27,383 nucleotides of DNA from JAUVUV01 sp964548275 (GCA_964548275.1 CAZJQI010000058.1:1-27383), one strand, 5' to 3'; counted from the stretch's first letter, positions 8,501-16,900 are shown. The notes: generated by a model from the letters alone, not told the origin. Made by a program: numbers and translations.

Positions 8501-8672
8501 TAGAGGCGTGTTGATAAATCGATAAGTAGGTCTTTAACCCTGGACGCCGTAGGGGCACGGCGCGCCGTGCCCTACTACGCAAGTGACCGTTTCTTAAACA
8601 GTTTCAATTCAAACCGGACATTGTTTCGTTTTTCTACAAAAGAAAATCGATTAAATTTTCAACACCATTCTA
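8501..8672 (+). repeat. 170-bp direct repeat, copy 2
   Basis: It aligns with 7878-8048 over its whole length. The palindrome carries paired changes (gtaggggcacggcg with cgccgtgccctac), so the stem is largely kept despite base changes. That suggests selection on, or an origin from, a folded structure. One base is unpaired in this copy. Confidence 0.92.
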
Positions 8673-8869
8673 GGAATATAAACATATTCCTTTCATCAAT
8701 CTCTTTTGCATTACCTCTCTGGAACGGCCTGAATTAAAACCAACTAATAATTCATAAACCATTTTTACCGGACATTTTTGGGTAAAATTATATACTTAAA
8801 GTGTCTTGTGTTGCATCTTTTCTCACCCGGGGTACCGGTGCTGCCAGTTGACCCTGGCCAAAATTCCTT

Positions 8870-10273
8870 CTAAAGAAATAAGTAGCGCAACAGGAATATG
8901 ATCCCGAGCAAGTACATCAGCAGGCTCACCTCCCTGGCCTTGCCTCTAATCAAGTGGAGCAGCGGATAGCTGATAAAGCCGAATGCCAAGCCGTCTGCGA
9001 TACTGTAACTGGCCGGGATTCCCACCACCACCAGCGCTGCCGGCAAGGCTTTTTCCCACCGCTGCCAGGCAAGCTTCCTCATGCCTTTGAGCATAATAAC
9101 ACCGACCACGATCAGGGCGGCAGAGGTGATCGGATAAAGTGTAATCCCCAGATTTGTGTCTACCCCGCTGCCGACCATTTGCACAAGTGGAGAGAAAAAA
9201 ACCGCTCCGAGAAACAAAAAGGCACAGACCACCGCAGTCAGGCCCGTGCGCCCGCCAGCCTGGACTCCGGCGGCACTCTCGATATAGCTTGTCACCGTGC
9301 TTGTGCCGATTGCCGCGCCGAGCGTGGTGCCTGCCGCATCAGCCAGCAGTGCTCTGCGTGCGCGGGGCAGCTTTCCACTCTCGTCCACCAGTCCGGCCTG
9401 CTCCGAAACCCCGATCAATGTGCCGATAGTATCGAAAAGGTCCATGAAAAGAAAGACCAGAACCAGGGGGAAAAGCTTCCAGGTGAAAAGCCCGGACATA
9501 TCGAATTTCCAGAGGGTTGGAGCCATTGACGGCGGGCTGGCAGCCAGGCCCTGCCAGTGCGCAAGACCTGCAGCCAAGGCCACTATACTCGCCGCGATCA
9601 TGCCCAGAAGAAGCGCACTGCGCACTCTGAGAAAAAGCAGCACCAAACAGGCAACCAGTCCAGTCCCGGCAACGAGCTGGGACATCCCCCAGTCCGGGAA
9701 AACCTTGTATATCTCACAGACTTTAAGCGGGAAAGCCCACTCTCCGGCCCTCAGAGCACCCCACAGATTGGAAACCGAGAAAAGCTCCTGCCAGGCTTGC
9801 TGGTTCCGAAGGATAATTCCAGCATGCCCAAGTCCGATAACCAGGATAAATGCGCCAATTCCTCCGGCTATGCCCCGCCTGAGTTCAAGGGGAACCGCAT
9901 CCAGAAGGTGTTCCCGCACCTTGAAAAAGCTCAGTAAAATAAACAGCAGCCCGCTTAACATTACCATGCCCAGCGCATTCTGCCATGATACCCCAAGGCC
10001 GAGAACAATTGTATAAACGAAAAAGAAATTCTCTCCCATTGCCGGGGCCAGGGCCACCGGATAGTTCGCCAGCAAACCCATCACCAGGGTGGCGGCAGCA
10101 GCTGAAAGACAGGTTGCCATCATCACCGCACCGAAATCCATTCCGGTTTGCGCCAGAAGGGCCGGCTGGACAAAAATAATGTATGACATGGTCATGAAAG
10201 TAGTTGCGCCGGCAATGATTTCTGTGGAGACTTTACTGTTATGCTGCGCCAGTGCGAAAATCCGTTCGAGCAT
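8870..10273 (-). CDS. NCS2-family purine permease (AzgA/PbuG-like)
   Basis: This is a 467-residue inner-membrane transporter with about 12 hydrophobic segments. It belongs to the AzgA/PbuG branch of the nucleobase-cation symporter-2 family, which imports adenine, guanine or hypoxanthine with protons. Diagnostic stretches are TTFMTMSYIIFVQP near the N-terminus, SWQNALGMVMLSGL, RRGIAGGIGAFI, FLFMDLFDTIGTLIGV and TSYIESAAGVQAGGRTGL. The first signature reads LAPAMGENFFF where typical AzgA proteins have APGMGLNA-like sequence, so substrate preference could differ. I start at the ATG at 10273, which has a ggag ribosome-binding site; the frame is open to 10327. It lies 110 bp downstream of the NFACT gene in the same direction and may be cotranscribed. 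I see no purine riboswitch in that gap. Confidence 0.9.
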   Translation of the reverse strand: MLERIFALAQHNSKVSTEIIAGATTFMTMSYIIFVQPALLAQTGMDFGAVMMATCLSAAAATLVMGLLANYPVALAPAMGENFFFVYTIVLGLGVSWQNALGMVMLSGLLFILLSFFKVREHLLDAVPLELRRGIAGGIGAFILVIGLGHAGIILRNQQAWQELFSVSNLWGALRAGEWAFPLKVCEIYKVFPDWGMSQLVAGTGLVACLVLLFLRVRSALLLGMIAASIVALAAGLAHWQGLAASPPSMAPTLWKFDMSGLFTWKLFPLVLVFLFMDLFDTIGTLIGVSEQAGLVDESGKLPRARRALLADAAGTTLGAAIGTSTVTSYIESAAGVQAGGRTGLTAVVCAFLFLGAVFFSPLVQMVGSGVDTNLGITLYPITSAALIVVGVIMLKGMRKLAWQRWEKALPAALVVVGIPASYSIADGLAFGFISYPLLHLIRGKAREVSLLMYLLGIIFLLRYLFL

Positions 10274-10383
10274 AGGTAAACTCCGGCTAAATGCTTTGAA
10301 GCCAAAGGCAGAAGAATTGGTAAGCATACAAAACGGGAGTTAAAAGGCAAAGATTCGAGTGCCATTGCAATTAATGTTCATAT

Positions 10384-11865
10384 TTAAACGGTATGTGTTT
10401 TTTCGCGGCCCAGCAGGCGTTCAAGCCTTTTCATGTCAACCCTGAGGTGGAGTGTTTTTCTGGATGACATCACCGCCTTGCCGGGAGTATCGCTTTTGGG
10501 CCGGCTGATATATTTCCGGTGGGTATAGTCCACATCCGCAGTCTTTTCATCCTTGAGGCTGCTGTAAAACAGAGCCAGGTGAGCCGCATCCAGCAGCGCC
10601 TCTCCACTGAACATCCCCTCCCGCTGGCAGCTCAAGACCACATGAGCGCCAGCAGCGCCGGATATGTGAAGCCAGAGGTCATTGCCTCGCGCTATGTGAA
10701 AGGTAAGCTCATCGTTGTCTTTGGGTCCTTTGCCCACCATGATCAGGCTGCCGTCAGCAGCCCTGAACCTGCGGTAGGGCAGACGAATCCGGACCTTGCC
10801 GCTTCCGGCGGAAGATCTCGCCGAATCGAGAGATACGCCCGCCTTGCCCGCAATCTTACTGATCTCTTCCTCACCGGAAGCCCCCTCCAGCCGCACCATA
10901 AGATTTTCCAGCCTGTCCAGCTCGCACCTTACCTCAACCAGATGGGCCCGGGCATATTTAATCCCGCTCTTTAACTTTTTGTATTTCCTGTAATAGCGCC
11001 CGATATTCTCCTGGGGCGAAAGAGCCTGCTCAAGTGGTATGTCTCGATTGACAGCTTGGTCCTGTGCAAAGAGGTCCGGCAGGTGAATCATGTTCTGCCC
11101 CTTTTTCAGGCTGCGGAAATTGGCGGAGAGAATTTCAGCACTTTCCCGGTACCAGTCCAGGTTACCGGCCTGGGAGACTGTTTGCTCATGGGTGCTTCGC
11201 AGACGCTCCAGCCGTTTGCGCTCTCTGCTCAGCGCCCGCCTGATAATACCTTTTTCCCTATCCAACCGCTTCCTGGCTGCAAGCTGCTCGTAATGCTCCC
11301 GCACCGCCGCATTATAGTCCTCCAGACCCTTTTCCGCCATGAGCCTGGCCAGTGGGTCTTCCTCCGTTTTGAACCTGGTAACTTCTGCAGAAGGCGCCGG
11401 AGCGGTATATTGGCCGCCTGGAAGGTTATCCCTGCCCCTTGCGGCAGCCGGGTTCATCACCGCCAGGATTCGGCCTGTCTGATCCAGCAGGAAACAGTTC
11501 GCCGCTGTGGAGAAAAGCTCGGCCACAAGCGAACTTTTTTCCCCGCTTTTGGCTACAAAACAGAAATGGATTATCCGGTCGTTTTCAACCTGCTCGATGG
11601 CCTCAAGAGCAGCACTTTGAAGGCGTGAGCGCAGTTTCATGCAGTAATCACCCGCTGCTTCCCCTCTCTCCCCGGTCCTTTCTAAGGCAAGATAGCACGA
11701 TACCAGGCCCGGAGCTGTGCGAATGGTTAAAAAGTGCTTCCGCCTGGCTGAATAGAGGACCAGCTGAAGGCGACTCTCATCAGGCTGATAAATTTTCTGC
11801 AACCGGGCATTTCTGATTTTAGGGGTGATTTCTCCGAGCAGCCGCTTGAGTTGAAAGTGTTTCAT
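10384..11865 (-). CDS. rqcH: NFACT-family ribosome quality-control protein (RqcH/Rqc2-like)
   Basis: This 493-residue protein belongs to the NFACT family (RqcH in bacteria, Rqc2 in eukaryotes, formerly FbpA/fibronectin-binding). Family members bind stalled 50S subunits carrying peptidyl-tRNA and recruit tRNA-Ala to add C-terminal alanine tails. The N-terminal NFACT-N domain includes the conserved Asp-Arg pair (D96-R97, in VENDRIIHF) needed for tailing in characterised homologues. Two helical coiled-coil stretches follow (about 185-235 and 285-325). The C-terminal NFACT-R domain carries GKGPKDNDELTFHIA and DLWLHISGAAGAHVVL. It is shorter than the roughly 570-residue Bacillus protein, mostly in the middle. 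It acts in the cytoplasm. It heads a possible two-gene unit with the purine permease. Confidence 0.9.
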   Translation of the reverse strand: MKHFQLKRLLGEITPKIRNARLQKIYQPDESRLQLVLYSARRKHFLTIRTAPGLVSCYLALERTGERGEAAGDYCMKLRSRLQSAALEAIEQVENDRIIHFCFVAKSGEKSSLVAELFSTAANCFLLDQTGRILAVMNPAAARGRDNLPGGQYTAPAPSAEVTRFKTEEDPLARLMAEKGLEDYNAAVREHYEQLAARKRLDREKGIIRRALSRERKRLERLRSTHEQTVSQAGNLDWYRESAEILSANFRSLKKGQNMIHLPDLFAQDQAVNRDIPLEQALSPQENIGRYYRKYKKLKSGIKYARAHLVEVRCELDRLENLMVRLEGASGEEEISKIAGKAGVSLDSARSSAGSGKVRIRLPYRRFRAADGSLIMVGKGPKDNDELTFHIARGNDLWLHISGAAGAHVVLSCQREGMFSGEALLDAAHLALFYSSLKDEKTADVDYTHRKYISRPKSDTPGKAVMSSRKTLHLRVDMKRLERLLGREKTHTV

Positions 11866-12167
11866 AGCCTTGATATGGAATAATCAAATGGCGTTTTAGA
11901 GTACTTCCGTTTAGACTGTTGAAACAGGATAGTATCTGGGAGACCCGCTGTCAACAAATGGGGTGCATTTCTTACGAACTGAGTCACTTAATTGATTGCC
12001 TGATTTTTAATGGAAGTGTCTGCGCTGCGGGTTTTTCTGAAAATGCAAGATTACTCTTGATTTGAAAGGGATTAAATGTAAAAATTTACATTTTAACGTA
12101 ACCTCAAAGGCCTGAAAATTTCCGTTAGGAAAGCTAATATACTTCTTGTATCCCGGAATTGGGAAAT
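11866..12167. other. Divergent intergenic region upstream of the sugar cluster
   Basis: About 300 bp separate the divergently read NFACT gene and the sugar cluster, so promoters for both sides are expected here. The only distinct structure I see is the AT-rich palindrome at 12074-12093. I see no coding potential. Confidence 0.6.
12074..12093. promoter_or_regulatory. 20-bp AT-rich palindrome, possible operator
   Basis: The sequence aaatgtaaaaatttacattt is a perfect 9-bp inverted repeat with a 2-bp centre. It lies 75 bp upstream of the first small frame of the sugar cluster. Size and symmetry suit a dimeric repressor or activator site. No adjacent regulator gene is obvious, and the regulator is unknown. 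Confidence 0.35.
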
Positions 12168-12362
12168 ATGAAAGCGCTGAATGTTTATGACTATATCGTA
12201 GTTGTGGTTTATATGGTGATGATGGTGGGGATCGGGTTGATCGTGCCTTTCGCTTTTATTCCCGCACCCCTGAGCGACCGGATGATAAACCTGTGCCTGG
12301 GTCTTGTTCTGGGAGCTTTCGGCTGGCTGATGTTTTATTATGGGAAAAAAAACAAGCCTTGA
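12168..12362 (+). CDS. Small membrane protein, possible remnant of a sodium:solute symporter
   Basis: This is a 64-residue frame with two hydrophobic segments. The first 24 residues (LNVYDYIVVVVYMVMMVGIG) read like the first transmembrane helix of sodium:solute symporter (SSS) family proteins. After that the sequence jumps to a single helix and a basic tail (LCLGLVLGAFGWLMFYYG then KKNKP) instead of the remaining dozen helices. It may be an in-frame deletion derivative of a sugar symporter, or a genuine small membrane protein. It starts at the ATG at 12168 with only a weak ribosome-binding site and ends 57 bp before the lyxose isomerase gene, where a symporter would make sense. Function not assigned. 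Confidence 0.5.
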   Translation: MKALNVYDYIVVVVYMVMMVGIGLIVPFAFIPAPLSDRMINLCLGLVLGAFGWLMFYYGKKNKP

Positions 12363-12419
12363 TTATCACAGTAGCGGCCCATTATTCTATAAAATCGAGC
12401 TATTGCCGGAGTATTTTCC

Positions 12420-12953
12420 ATGGATCAGAGAGATATCGAGACTGCCCGCCGCCGGGCGGAAAAGTATCTGCTGGCGGCTGGAATAGTTATCACCCCGGCT
12501 GAAAGAGAGTCTTTAGAGGTAGTCGATCTTGGACTGGGCAAATTCGAAAAGTTAGGCGCTGTAATCCTCGTATATATCAACACGGGCCGCTACTGCGCCA
12601 AAGAGCTGGTGCTGCTTCCCAACCAGACCCTCCCGGAACATCGCCATCCCCCGGTCAACACGGACCCCGGCAAACAGGAAACCTTCCGCTGCCGATGGGG
12701 TAAGCTTTACCTGTACGTTCCAGGGGAACCTACCCTGAACCCTAAAGCAACAATCCCACAAGAGAAAAAAAGCTGTTTCACTGTCCGGCACGAGATTATC
12801 TTGCACCCGGGCGATCAGTACACTGTCCCTCCCAACACCCTGCACTGGTTCCAGGCCGGGGAAAAAGGCGCGGTAATCAGCGAATTTTCCAGCACAAGCA
12901 GGGATGAACGGGACCTGTTTACCGATCCCGAAATCCAGAGGTTCCCCGATTAG
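12420..12953 (+). CDS. D-lyxose ketol-isomerase (cupin)
   Basis: This 177-residue single-domain cupin belongs to the D-lyxose isomerase family (EC 5.3.1.15). Members interconvert D-lyxose with D-xylulose and often D-mannose with D-fructose using Mn2+. The metal ligands are visible: H74 and H76 in PEHRHPP, E87 in GKQETFRCRWG and H142 in PPNTLHWF. The block LYLYVPGEPTLNP is also typical. Length fits the shorter branch of the family. The ATG at 12420 has a ggag site about 9 bases upstream. The gene lies 75 bp before a PfkB-type kinase in the same direction, giving a likely isomerase-kinase pair for an aldose. The exact sugar cannot be told from sequence alone. Confidence 0.9.
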   Translation: MDQRDIETARRRAEKYLLAAGIVITPAERESLEVVDLGLGKFEKLGAVILVYINTGRYCAKELVLLPNQTLPEHRHPPVNTDPGKQETFRCRWGKLYLYVPGEPTLNPKATIPQEKKSCFTVRHEIILHPGDQYTVPPNTLHWFQAGEKGAVISEFSSTSRDERDLFTDPEIQRFPD

Positions 12954-13028
12954 ATCAAAATCACTTGCGGCAGGAGTTAGCTGGCACAAATATTTATCTG
13001 AAATATATTACCGGCTAAATTATCGAAT

Positions 13029-14237
13029 ATGCCCAAAGATAGCTTTCAAAGTACCGCATATGACGTAACCTGCGCAGGCCACCTCTGCCTGGATATAACA
13101 CCTGCATTTAGGGACGGTGGCAGCACGGAGATTGAAGAGATCCTCAAGCCCGGCACCCTGGTCAAAGTGGGGCCTGCCCGGGTCAGCACTGGCGGCTCGG
13201 TAAGCAACACAGGGATCGGGCTTAAAATCCTGGGCCTGCGCGTGGCTTTCATGGCCCTGATCGGCCGTGATGATTTCGGTCTGGTTGTCACCTCGAGCCT
13301 GGCTCGCTACGGTCTGAGCGACGGCATAGCGCAAACAGACCGCACCAGCACCAGCTATTCGATAGTTATCTCTCCGCCCGGCATCGACCGCCTTTTCCTT
13401 CACGATCCCGGAGCCAACAATCTATTCTCCTCAGAGCATATCGATTACGAAATTGTAGCCGCTTCGAGACTCTTTCATCTCGGCTACCCCACAGTAATGC
13501 AGGCCCTTTACAGCAACGAGGGCGCCGAGCTGGTGGAGATTTTCCGCAGGGTCAAAGAATTAGGGGTAACTACCAGCCTGGACCTTGCCCTGGCTGATCC
13601 GCGCAGCGAGGAGTCCCGTATTGATTGGCGCGTGATTTTCCATAAGCTGTTACCATATGTGGATTTTCTTTTGCCGAGCATCGAGGAAAGTTTCCTGTGC
13701 ATGTATCCAGAACGTTACCGTTTGTTGCGCGAAAAGGTCAGAGGTGATCTGATCGAGCACATCGAAAGCGATCTTTTCCGTCGGATAGGTGAGGAATTTT
13801 TAAATTTCGGCTGCGGGGTTTGCATGCTCAAAGCCGGCCACCAGGGAATCTATCTTCGCACAGGAAAAGCCCAAAGACTGGCCCGGTTCGGGGGTGCCTC
13901 CCCGGATGAGCCGGATTCCTGGGCCGACCGGGAACTCTGGTGCCCGGCATTTGAAGTAACCAGAATTGCCAGTGCTACCGGGGCCGGGGATGTTAGTATC
14001 GCCGCGTTTTTAGGCGGGCTCCTGACAGGATGGCCGATTGAGCGTTGCCTCAAAGCCGCTGCCCTTGCCGGCTACCTCAACCTTCAGACTGTCGATTCTT
14101 TCAGCGGACTGAAAAGCCTGGATGAATGCGGCAGGCTCCTGGATTCATCGAAACTGCCCGTTAAAAAGCTTGACCGGGAACTCGGGGCTGGCTGGTATTT
14201 TGACCAAAGAGAAAAACTATACAGGCGAAAAAACTGA
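13029..14237 (+). CDS. PfkB-family carbohydrate kinase
   Basis: This 402-residue cytoplasmic kinase is of the PfkB/ribokinase family. The N-terminal glycine motif GGSVSNTGIGLKILG (about 55-69) binds sugar. The C-terminal ATGAGDVSIAAFLGGL (about 316-331) holds the anion hole and the catalytic base D321. It is longer than the usual 300-330 residues, with extra sequence around 223-260 and 282-305. The upstream lyxose isomerase suggests a ketose substrate such as xylulose or fructose, yielding a ketose phosphate. No clear ribosome-binding site precedes the ATG at 13029. It ends 46 bp from the convergent cyclic-nucleotide-binding gene. Family assignment is firm; the substrate is inferred. Confidence 0.88.
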   Translation: MPKDSFQSTAYDVTCAGHLCLDITPAFRDGGSTEIEEILKPGTLVKVGPARVSTGGSVSNTGIGLKILGLRVAFMALIGRDDFGLVVTSSLARYGLSDGIAQTDRTSTSYSIVISPPGIDRLFLHDPGANNLFSSEHIDYEIVAASRLFHLGYPTVMQALYSNEGAELVEIFRRVKELGVTTSLDLALADPRSEESRIDWRVIFHKLLPYVDFLLPSIEESFLCMYPERYRLLREKVRGDLIEHIESDLFRRIGEEFLNFGCGVCMLKAGHQGIYLRTGKAQRLARFGGASPDEPDSWADRELWCPAFEVTRIASATGAGDVSIAAFLGGLLTGWPIERCLKAAALAGYLNLQTVDSFSGLKSLDECGRLLDSSKLPVKKLDRELGAGWYFDQREKLYRRKN

Positions 14238-14283
14238 AACGAAGTAAATCAGCATACAGCAGTAAGCAGGAGAGAAAAGCGGA

Positions 14284-15294
14284 TTATCCTTTAATCAGTT
14301 TCCTGTAGATTTTTTCAAAATCGTCGGCCTGAAGAAGTATCATCTGGGCCTGAGAAACATCCTTGACATTATAGACGATCGCCTTGTTCTGCGCCAGATC
14401 GCTGAACTTAATCAAATTCAGGTGGCCTGCGGCCGCCAGGTTTTGCAGGCTCAATATCGCATCTTTCACCCCCAACCCCAGTCTTTCCACGCTCTCTTTA
14501 ACATAGAGGTCGAAATCGTAATGGCTGCGGCCGTTCTCATCCCTGGGCAGGTTTTCGGCCACATTTTTCAGAAAGAAAAGAATCTCCTGTGCCTTATCGG
14601 AAAGCACCGAGTACTTGCGGGTGGGCAGCGGGAAACCCGGAATATGGCTTAGCTTCTCGGAGAGGAAATTGATAAATGCGCCGAATTGATCGCTGTCGGC
14701 GATCACGAAAAGTGCATCCTCCGGCCCTTTTCCAGCCTCCAGCCTTGCAAGGTCGGTCTCGGCCAGGGAGTTGATTACATCCTCGATTTTCTCTTGTACA
14801 ATAGCCAGAACGCGGATAGCCTCCAGAACCATATCCCGTTTCGGCAGAGCAACTCCACGGTCGCGGGGAATGCCCCTGAGTGCGGAAAAGGTATGAAGCA
14901 GCACACAGGTACTGAAAAGCAATCGTTCGCGCTGGCCCAGAACGCTGACCATCCGGCTCGTATGCCTAAGCCTTTCACTCAGGGAACTGAAAAGCGGCCT
15001 CAGCTCCTTGGGGATTAAGTTAAGTATGGCCTGGAAGCGACTACTATTGATAATGCTCAATCGGGTAGGCGTGATCGCTGTTACCGTGGCTGATCTCGGC
15101 CTTCCGTCGATAAGTGACATTTCGCCGAAAATGTTGCCCGTTCCCAGCCTGTCCAGCACTACCTTCTGGCCTTCGATAACCTTTGAAACCTCCACCTGGC
15201 CGGAAAATATAATATATGCGCTGTCACCGGGGGTGTTTTCCCGAAGAATTATCTGACCAGGTTCAAACGTGCTGCTTTTTCTCTGCTCGACCAT
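14284..15294 (-). CDS. Cyclic-nucleotide-binding-domain protein
   Basis: This is a 336-residue protein. Residues 1-120 form a cNMP-binding domain of the CRP/FNR/PKA type. The phosphate-binding cassette is clear: GNIFGEMSLIDGRPRSATV with E58, R67 and S68, consistent with cAMP or cGMP binding. The remaining 215 residues are mostly helical and I do not recognise them as the usual CRP helix-turn-helix. Two segments (about 248-300, SDKAQEILFFLKN and GVKDAILSLQNLAAAGHL) could be small winged-helix-like units. A role as a nucleotide-responsive regulator is plausible but not shown. It is read alone, convergent with the sugar kinase, so it could sense carbon state. The ligand is unknown. Confidence 0.8.
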   Translation of the reverse strand: MVEQRKSSTFEPGQIILRENTPGDSAYIIFSGQVEVSKVIEGQKVVLDRLGTGNIFGEMSLIDGRPRSATVTAITPTRLSIINSSRFQAILNLIPKELRPLFSSLSERLRHTSRMVSVLGQRERLLFSTCVLLHTFSALRGIPRDRGVALPKRDMVLEAIRVLAIVQEKIEDVINSLAETDLARLEAGKGPEDALFVIADSDQFGAFINFLSEKLSHIPGFPLPTRKYSVLSDKAQEILFFLKNVAENLPRDENGRSHYDFDLYVKESVERLGLGVKDAILSLQNLAAAGHLNLIKFSDLAQNKAIVYNVKDVSQAQMILLQADDFEKIYRKLIKG

Positions 15295-15681
15295 CAGCTT
15301 GAGTGCTTGATTGTCAATGGGATAAAGTTTCAGTTAGCAGATCTCATAAAGAACAGGCAAAACGCAAAATCGAGGCCCGATCTTATTGCCTCTTTTGCGG
15401 CTTCTATCGTGAAAGATTCGGGCGGACTGTGCAATAAAATCGAACTCTAATTACTAAAATGGGGCCTGTTGTTGTATATGTCAATCCTTGCTTTTATCTC
15501 CTCAATTCAGGGGGAAAATGCCATTTTGAGTAAAAGTGGATTGGGATATACTGAAAAACTGCTTGTTTCCAGATGAAAACATTGGTAACATCCAATCAAA
15601 AATTAACAGAACGCAGGTCTCGCTTTTATCTTATTTTGATTGGGGAATCCCGGTTTAATTGTTTTTCTCAGCACAAAAGCT
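15295..15681. other. Intergenic region upstream of the cNMP-binding gene
   Basis: This stretch of about 390 bp is AT-rich and without credible genes. It should hold the promoter of the minus-strand cyclic-nucleotide-binding gene. I see no clear operator, riboswitch or terminator. It runs directly into the composite repeat. Confidence 0.5.
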
Positions 15682-16000
15682 CTTTAATCGAAAAGAATTC
15701 CCCGAAGACTTGCTTCGGGGTAAATTGCTTGATGGTTTTATCCTTTTTTCAGTGAGTTGCCGTGTGACTCATACAATATTTATTCTCATCCTTCACAATT
15801 CGGAAAGAAGGGGATTTAAACCTGGTGATCTTATTTCAGATCGTGCTTGAAACCCACCATTTCCCCCTATCAAGGGGGGAGACAGGGGGGTGTTATGTTA
15901 TAAAGTTGGGGTTTGGTACCCGAAATCGGGATCACGGATTTCAGGGATTCACACAAAAATCACACTGATACATCGCGGCTCTGCCGCGAGGTAGTTCATT
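15682..16000 (+). repeat. Composite dispersed repeat, full-length copy
   Basis: This copy of about 320 bp is built of three hairpins joined by conserved spacers. The hairpins are ccccgaag/cttcgggg at 15700-15720, ccccct-atcaa-gggggg at 15862-15878 and tcgcggc/gccgcga at 15973-15989; the copy ends in gtagttcatt. Its first 190 bp recur inverted at 4872-5060 and its last 140 bp recur inverted at 27061-27199. A diverged second half lies at 3522-3659. It encodes no protein I can recognise and ends 71 bp before the ceramidase-like gene, so it may also affect that gene's expression. Confidence 0.9.
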
Positions 16001-16071
16001 GCGGAGAAGAACACCTGCCTTATAGAGAAGCATAGCGGGAGATATCCTACTGGCCTGGAGTTGGTAAGCTT

Positions 16072-16866
16072 ATGAGAAAAGATTATGGCCTTGGCTTGTT
16101 ATTAATCGCAGGGCTCAGCCTTGCTGTTGTCCTGAGCGCTTTCCTTTTTCCAAGAATCCCTCAAGATACGCAATACCACCAATTTGCCGATCAGCGCTTG
16201 TTTTTTGGGATCTCCAACTTCTTCAATGTCTTTTCCAATGTCCCGTTTGTTCTGGTGGGCGGGTTCGGTTTGTGGTTTTCGGCTCGGCGGATTTTTTCAA
16301 ATATCGATAACCCTTCAGAAAGCAGATGGATATATTTGCCCTATCTGGGATTCTTTACCGGCATTTTTCTCACCGGATTAGGGTCGGCTTACTATCATCT
16401 CGCCCCGGATAACAATCGACTGTTCTGGGATCGCCTTCCGATGACAATTGTTTTCATGTCTTTTCTCTCCTCAATCATTGCTGAACGAATCGGTTTGAAA
16501 ACCGGGCTGGCCCTTTTCCTGCCGCTTTTGATACTGGGAATGGGCAGCGTGGTCTACTGGGACTTGAGTGAGAAAGTCGGCCAAGGTGATTTGCGTTTTT
16601 ATGCCCTGGTTCAATTCTATCCCCTGTTGCTGATTCCATTAATCCTGTTTCTTTTCCCTTCGAAATATACGAGGGCATGGGATATGGCCGGCGTATTCAT
16701 TTTTTACGCCTTAGCAATAGCAAGCGCGGTTCTGGATCACCAGATATTTTCTCTGGGATACCTGGTGAGCGGCCATTCGGCCAAACATCTTCTGGCTGCT
16801 ATGGCTGTATACTGGGTGCTGCGAATGATCAGCAAAAGAAAGTATCTGGGCGAAAAAAGCGGCTAA
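16072..16866 (+). CDS. CREST-superfamily membrane hydrolase, alkaline ceramidase-like
   Basis: This 264-residue protein has about seven transmembrane segments and the CREST pattern of alkaline ceramidases and related putative membrane hydrolases. Candidate zinc-site residues are S105 and H109 in GLGSAYYHL, D120 in FWDRLPMT, and H235 and H239 in SGHSAKHL. In characterised relatives this site hydrolyses an amide bond in a lipid. The N-terminal SNFFNVFSNVPFVLVGG is also conserved in the family. The bacterial substrate is unknown; ceramide or another acylated lipid is a guess. The ATG at 16072 has a ggag about 12 bases upstream. It follows a copy of the composite repeat and converges on tRNA-Leu. 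No sphingolipid genes are visible nearby. Confidence 0.82.
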   Translation: MRKDYGLGLLLIAGLSLAVVLSAFLFPRIPQDTQYHQFADQRLFFGISNFFNVFSNVPFVLVGGFGLWFSARRIFSNIDNPSESRWIYLPYLGFFTGIFLTGLGSAYYHLAPDNNRLFWDRLPMTIVFMSFLSSIIAERIGLKTGLALFLPLLILGMGSVVYWDLSEKVGQGDLRFYALVQFYPLLLIPLILFLFPSKYTRAWDMAGVFIFYALAIASAVLDHQIFSLGYLVSGHSAKHLLAAMAVYWVLRMISKRKYLGEKSG

Positions 16867-16900
16867 CCCTTTGGCAGCAAGGGAAAGCCGCTTATAATTC

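Larger units (their letters stand above)
7680..8869. other. Repeat-filled intergenic region
   Basis: No credible gene is visible across about 1.2 kb. The region contains two direct copies of a 170-bp repeat (7878-8048 and 8501-8672), a perfect 12-bp-stem hairpin at 8335-8365 (gattcggcttg/caagccgaatc), and inverted copies of a cctttggag-type motif at about 7742 and 8428. It also has A/T-rich runs made of ccaaaag and ttttgg words. A 142-codon minus-strand frame at 7950-8378 lies mostly across these repeats and resembles no protein family. Confidence 0.7.

Noticed and set aside
10274..10383. Possible purine riboswitch ahead of the permease
   Set aside because: The gap of 110 bp lacks the conserved junction sequences and paired loops of purine aptamers.
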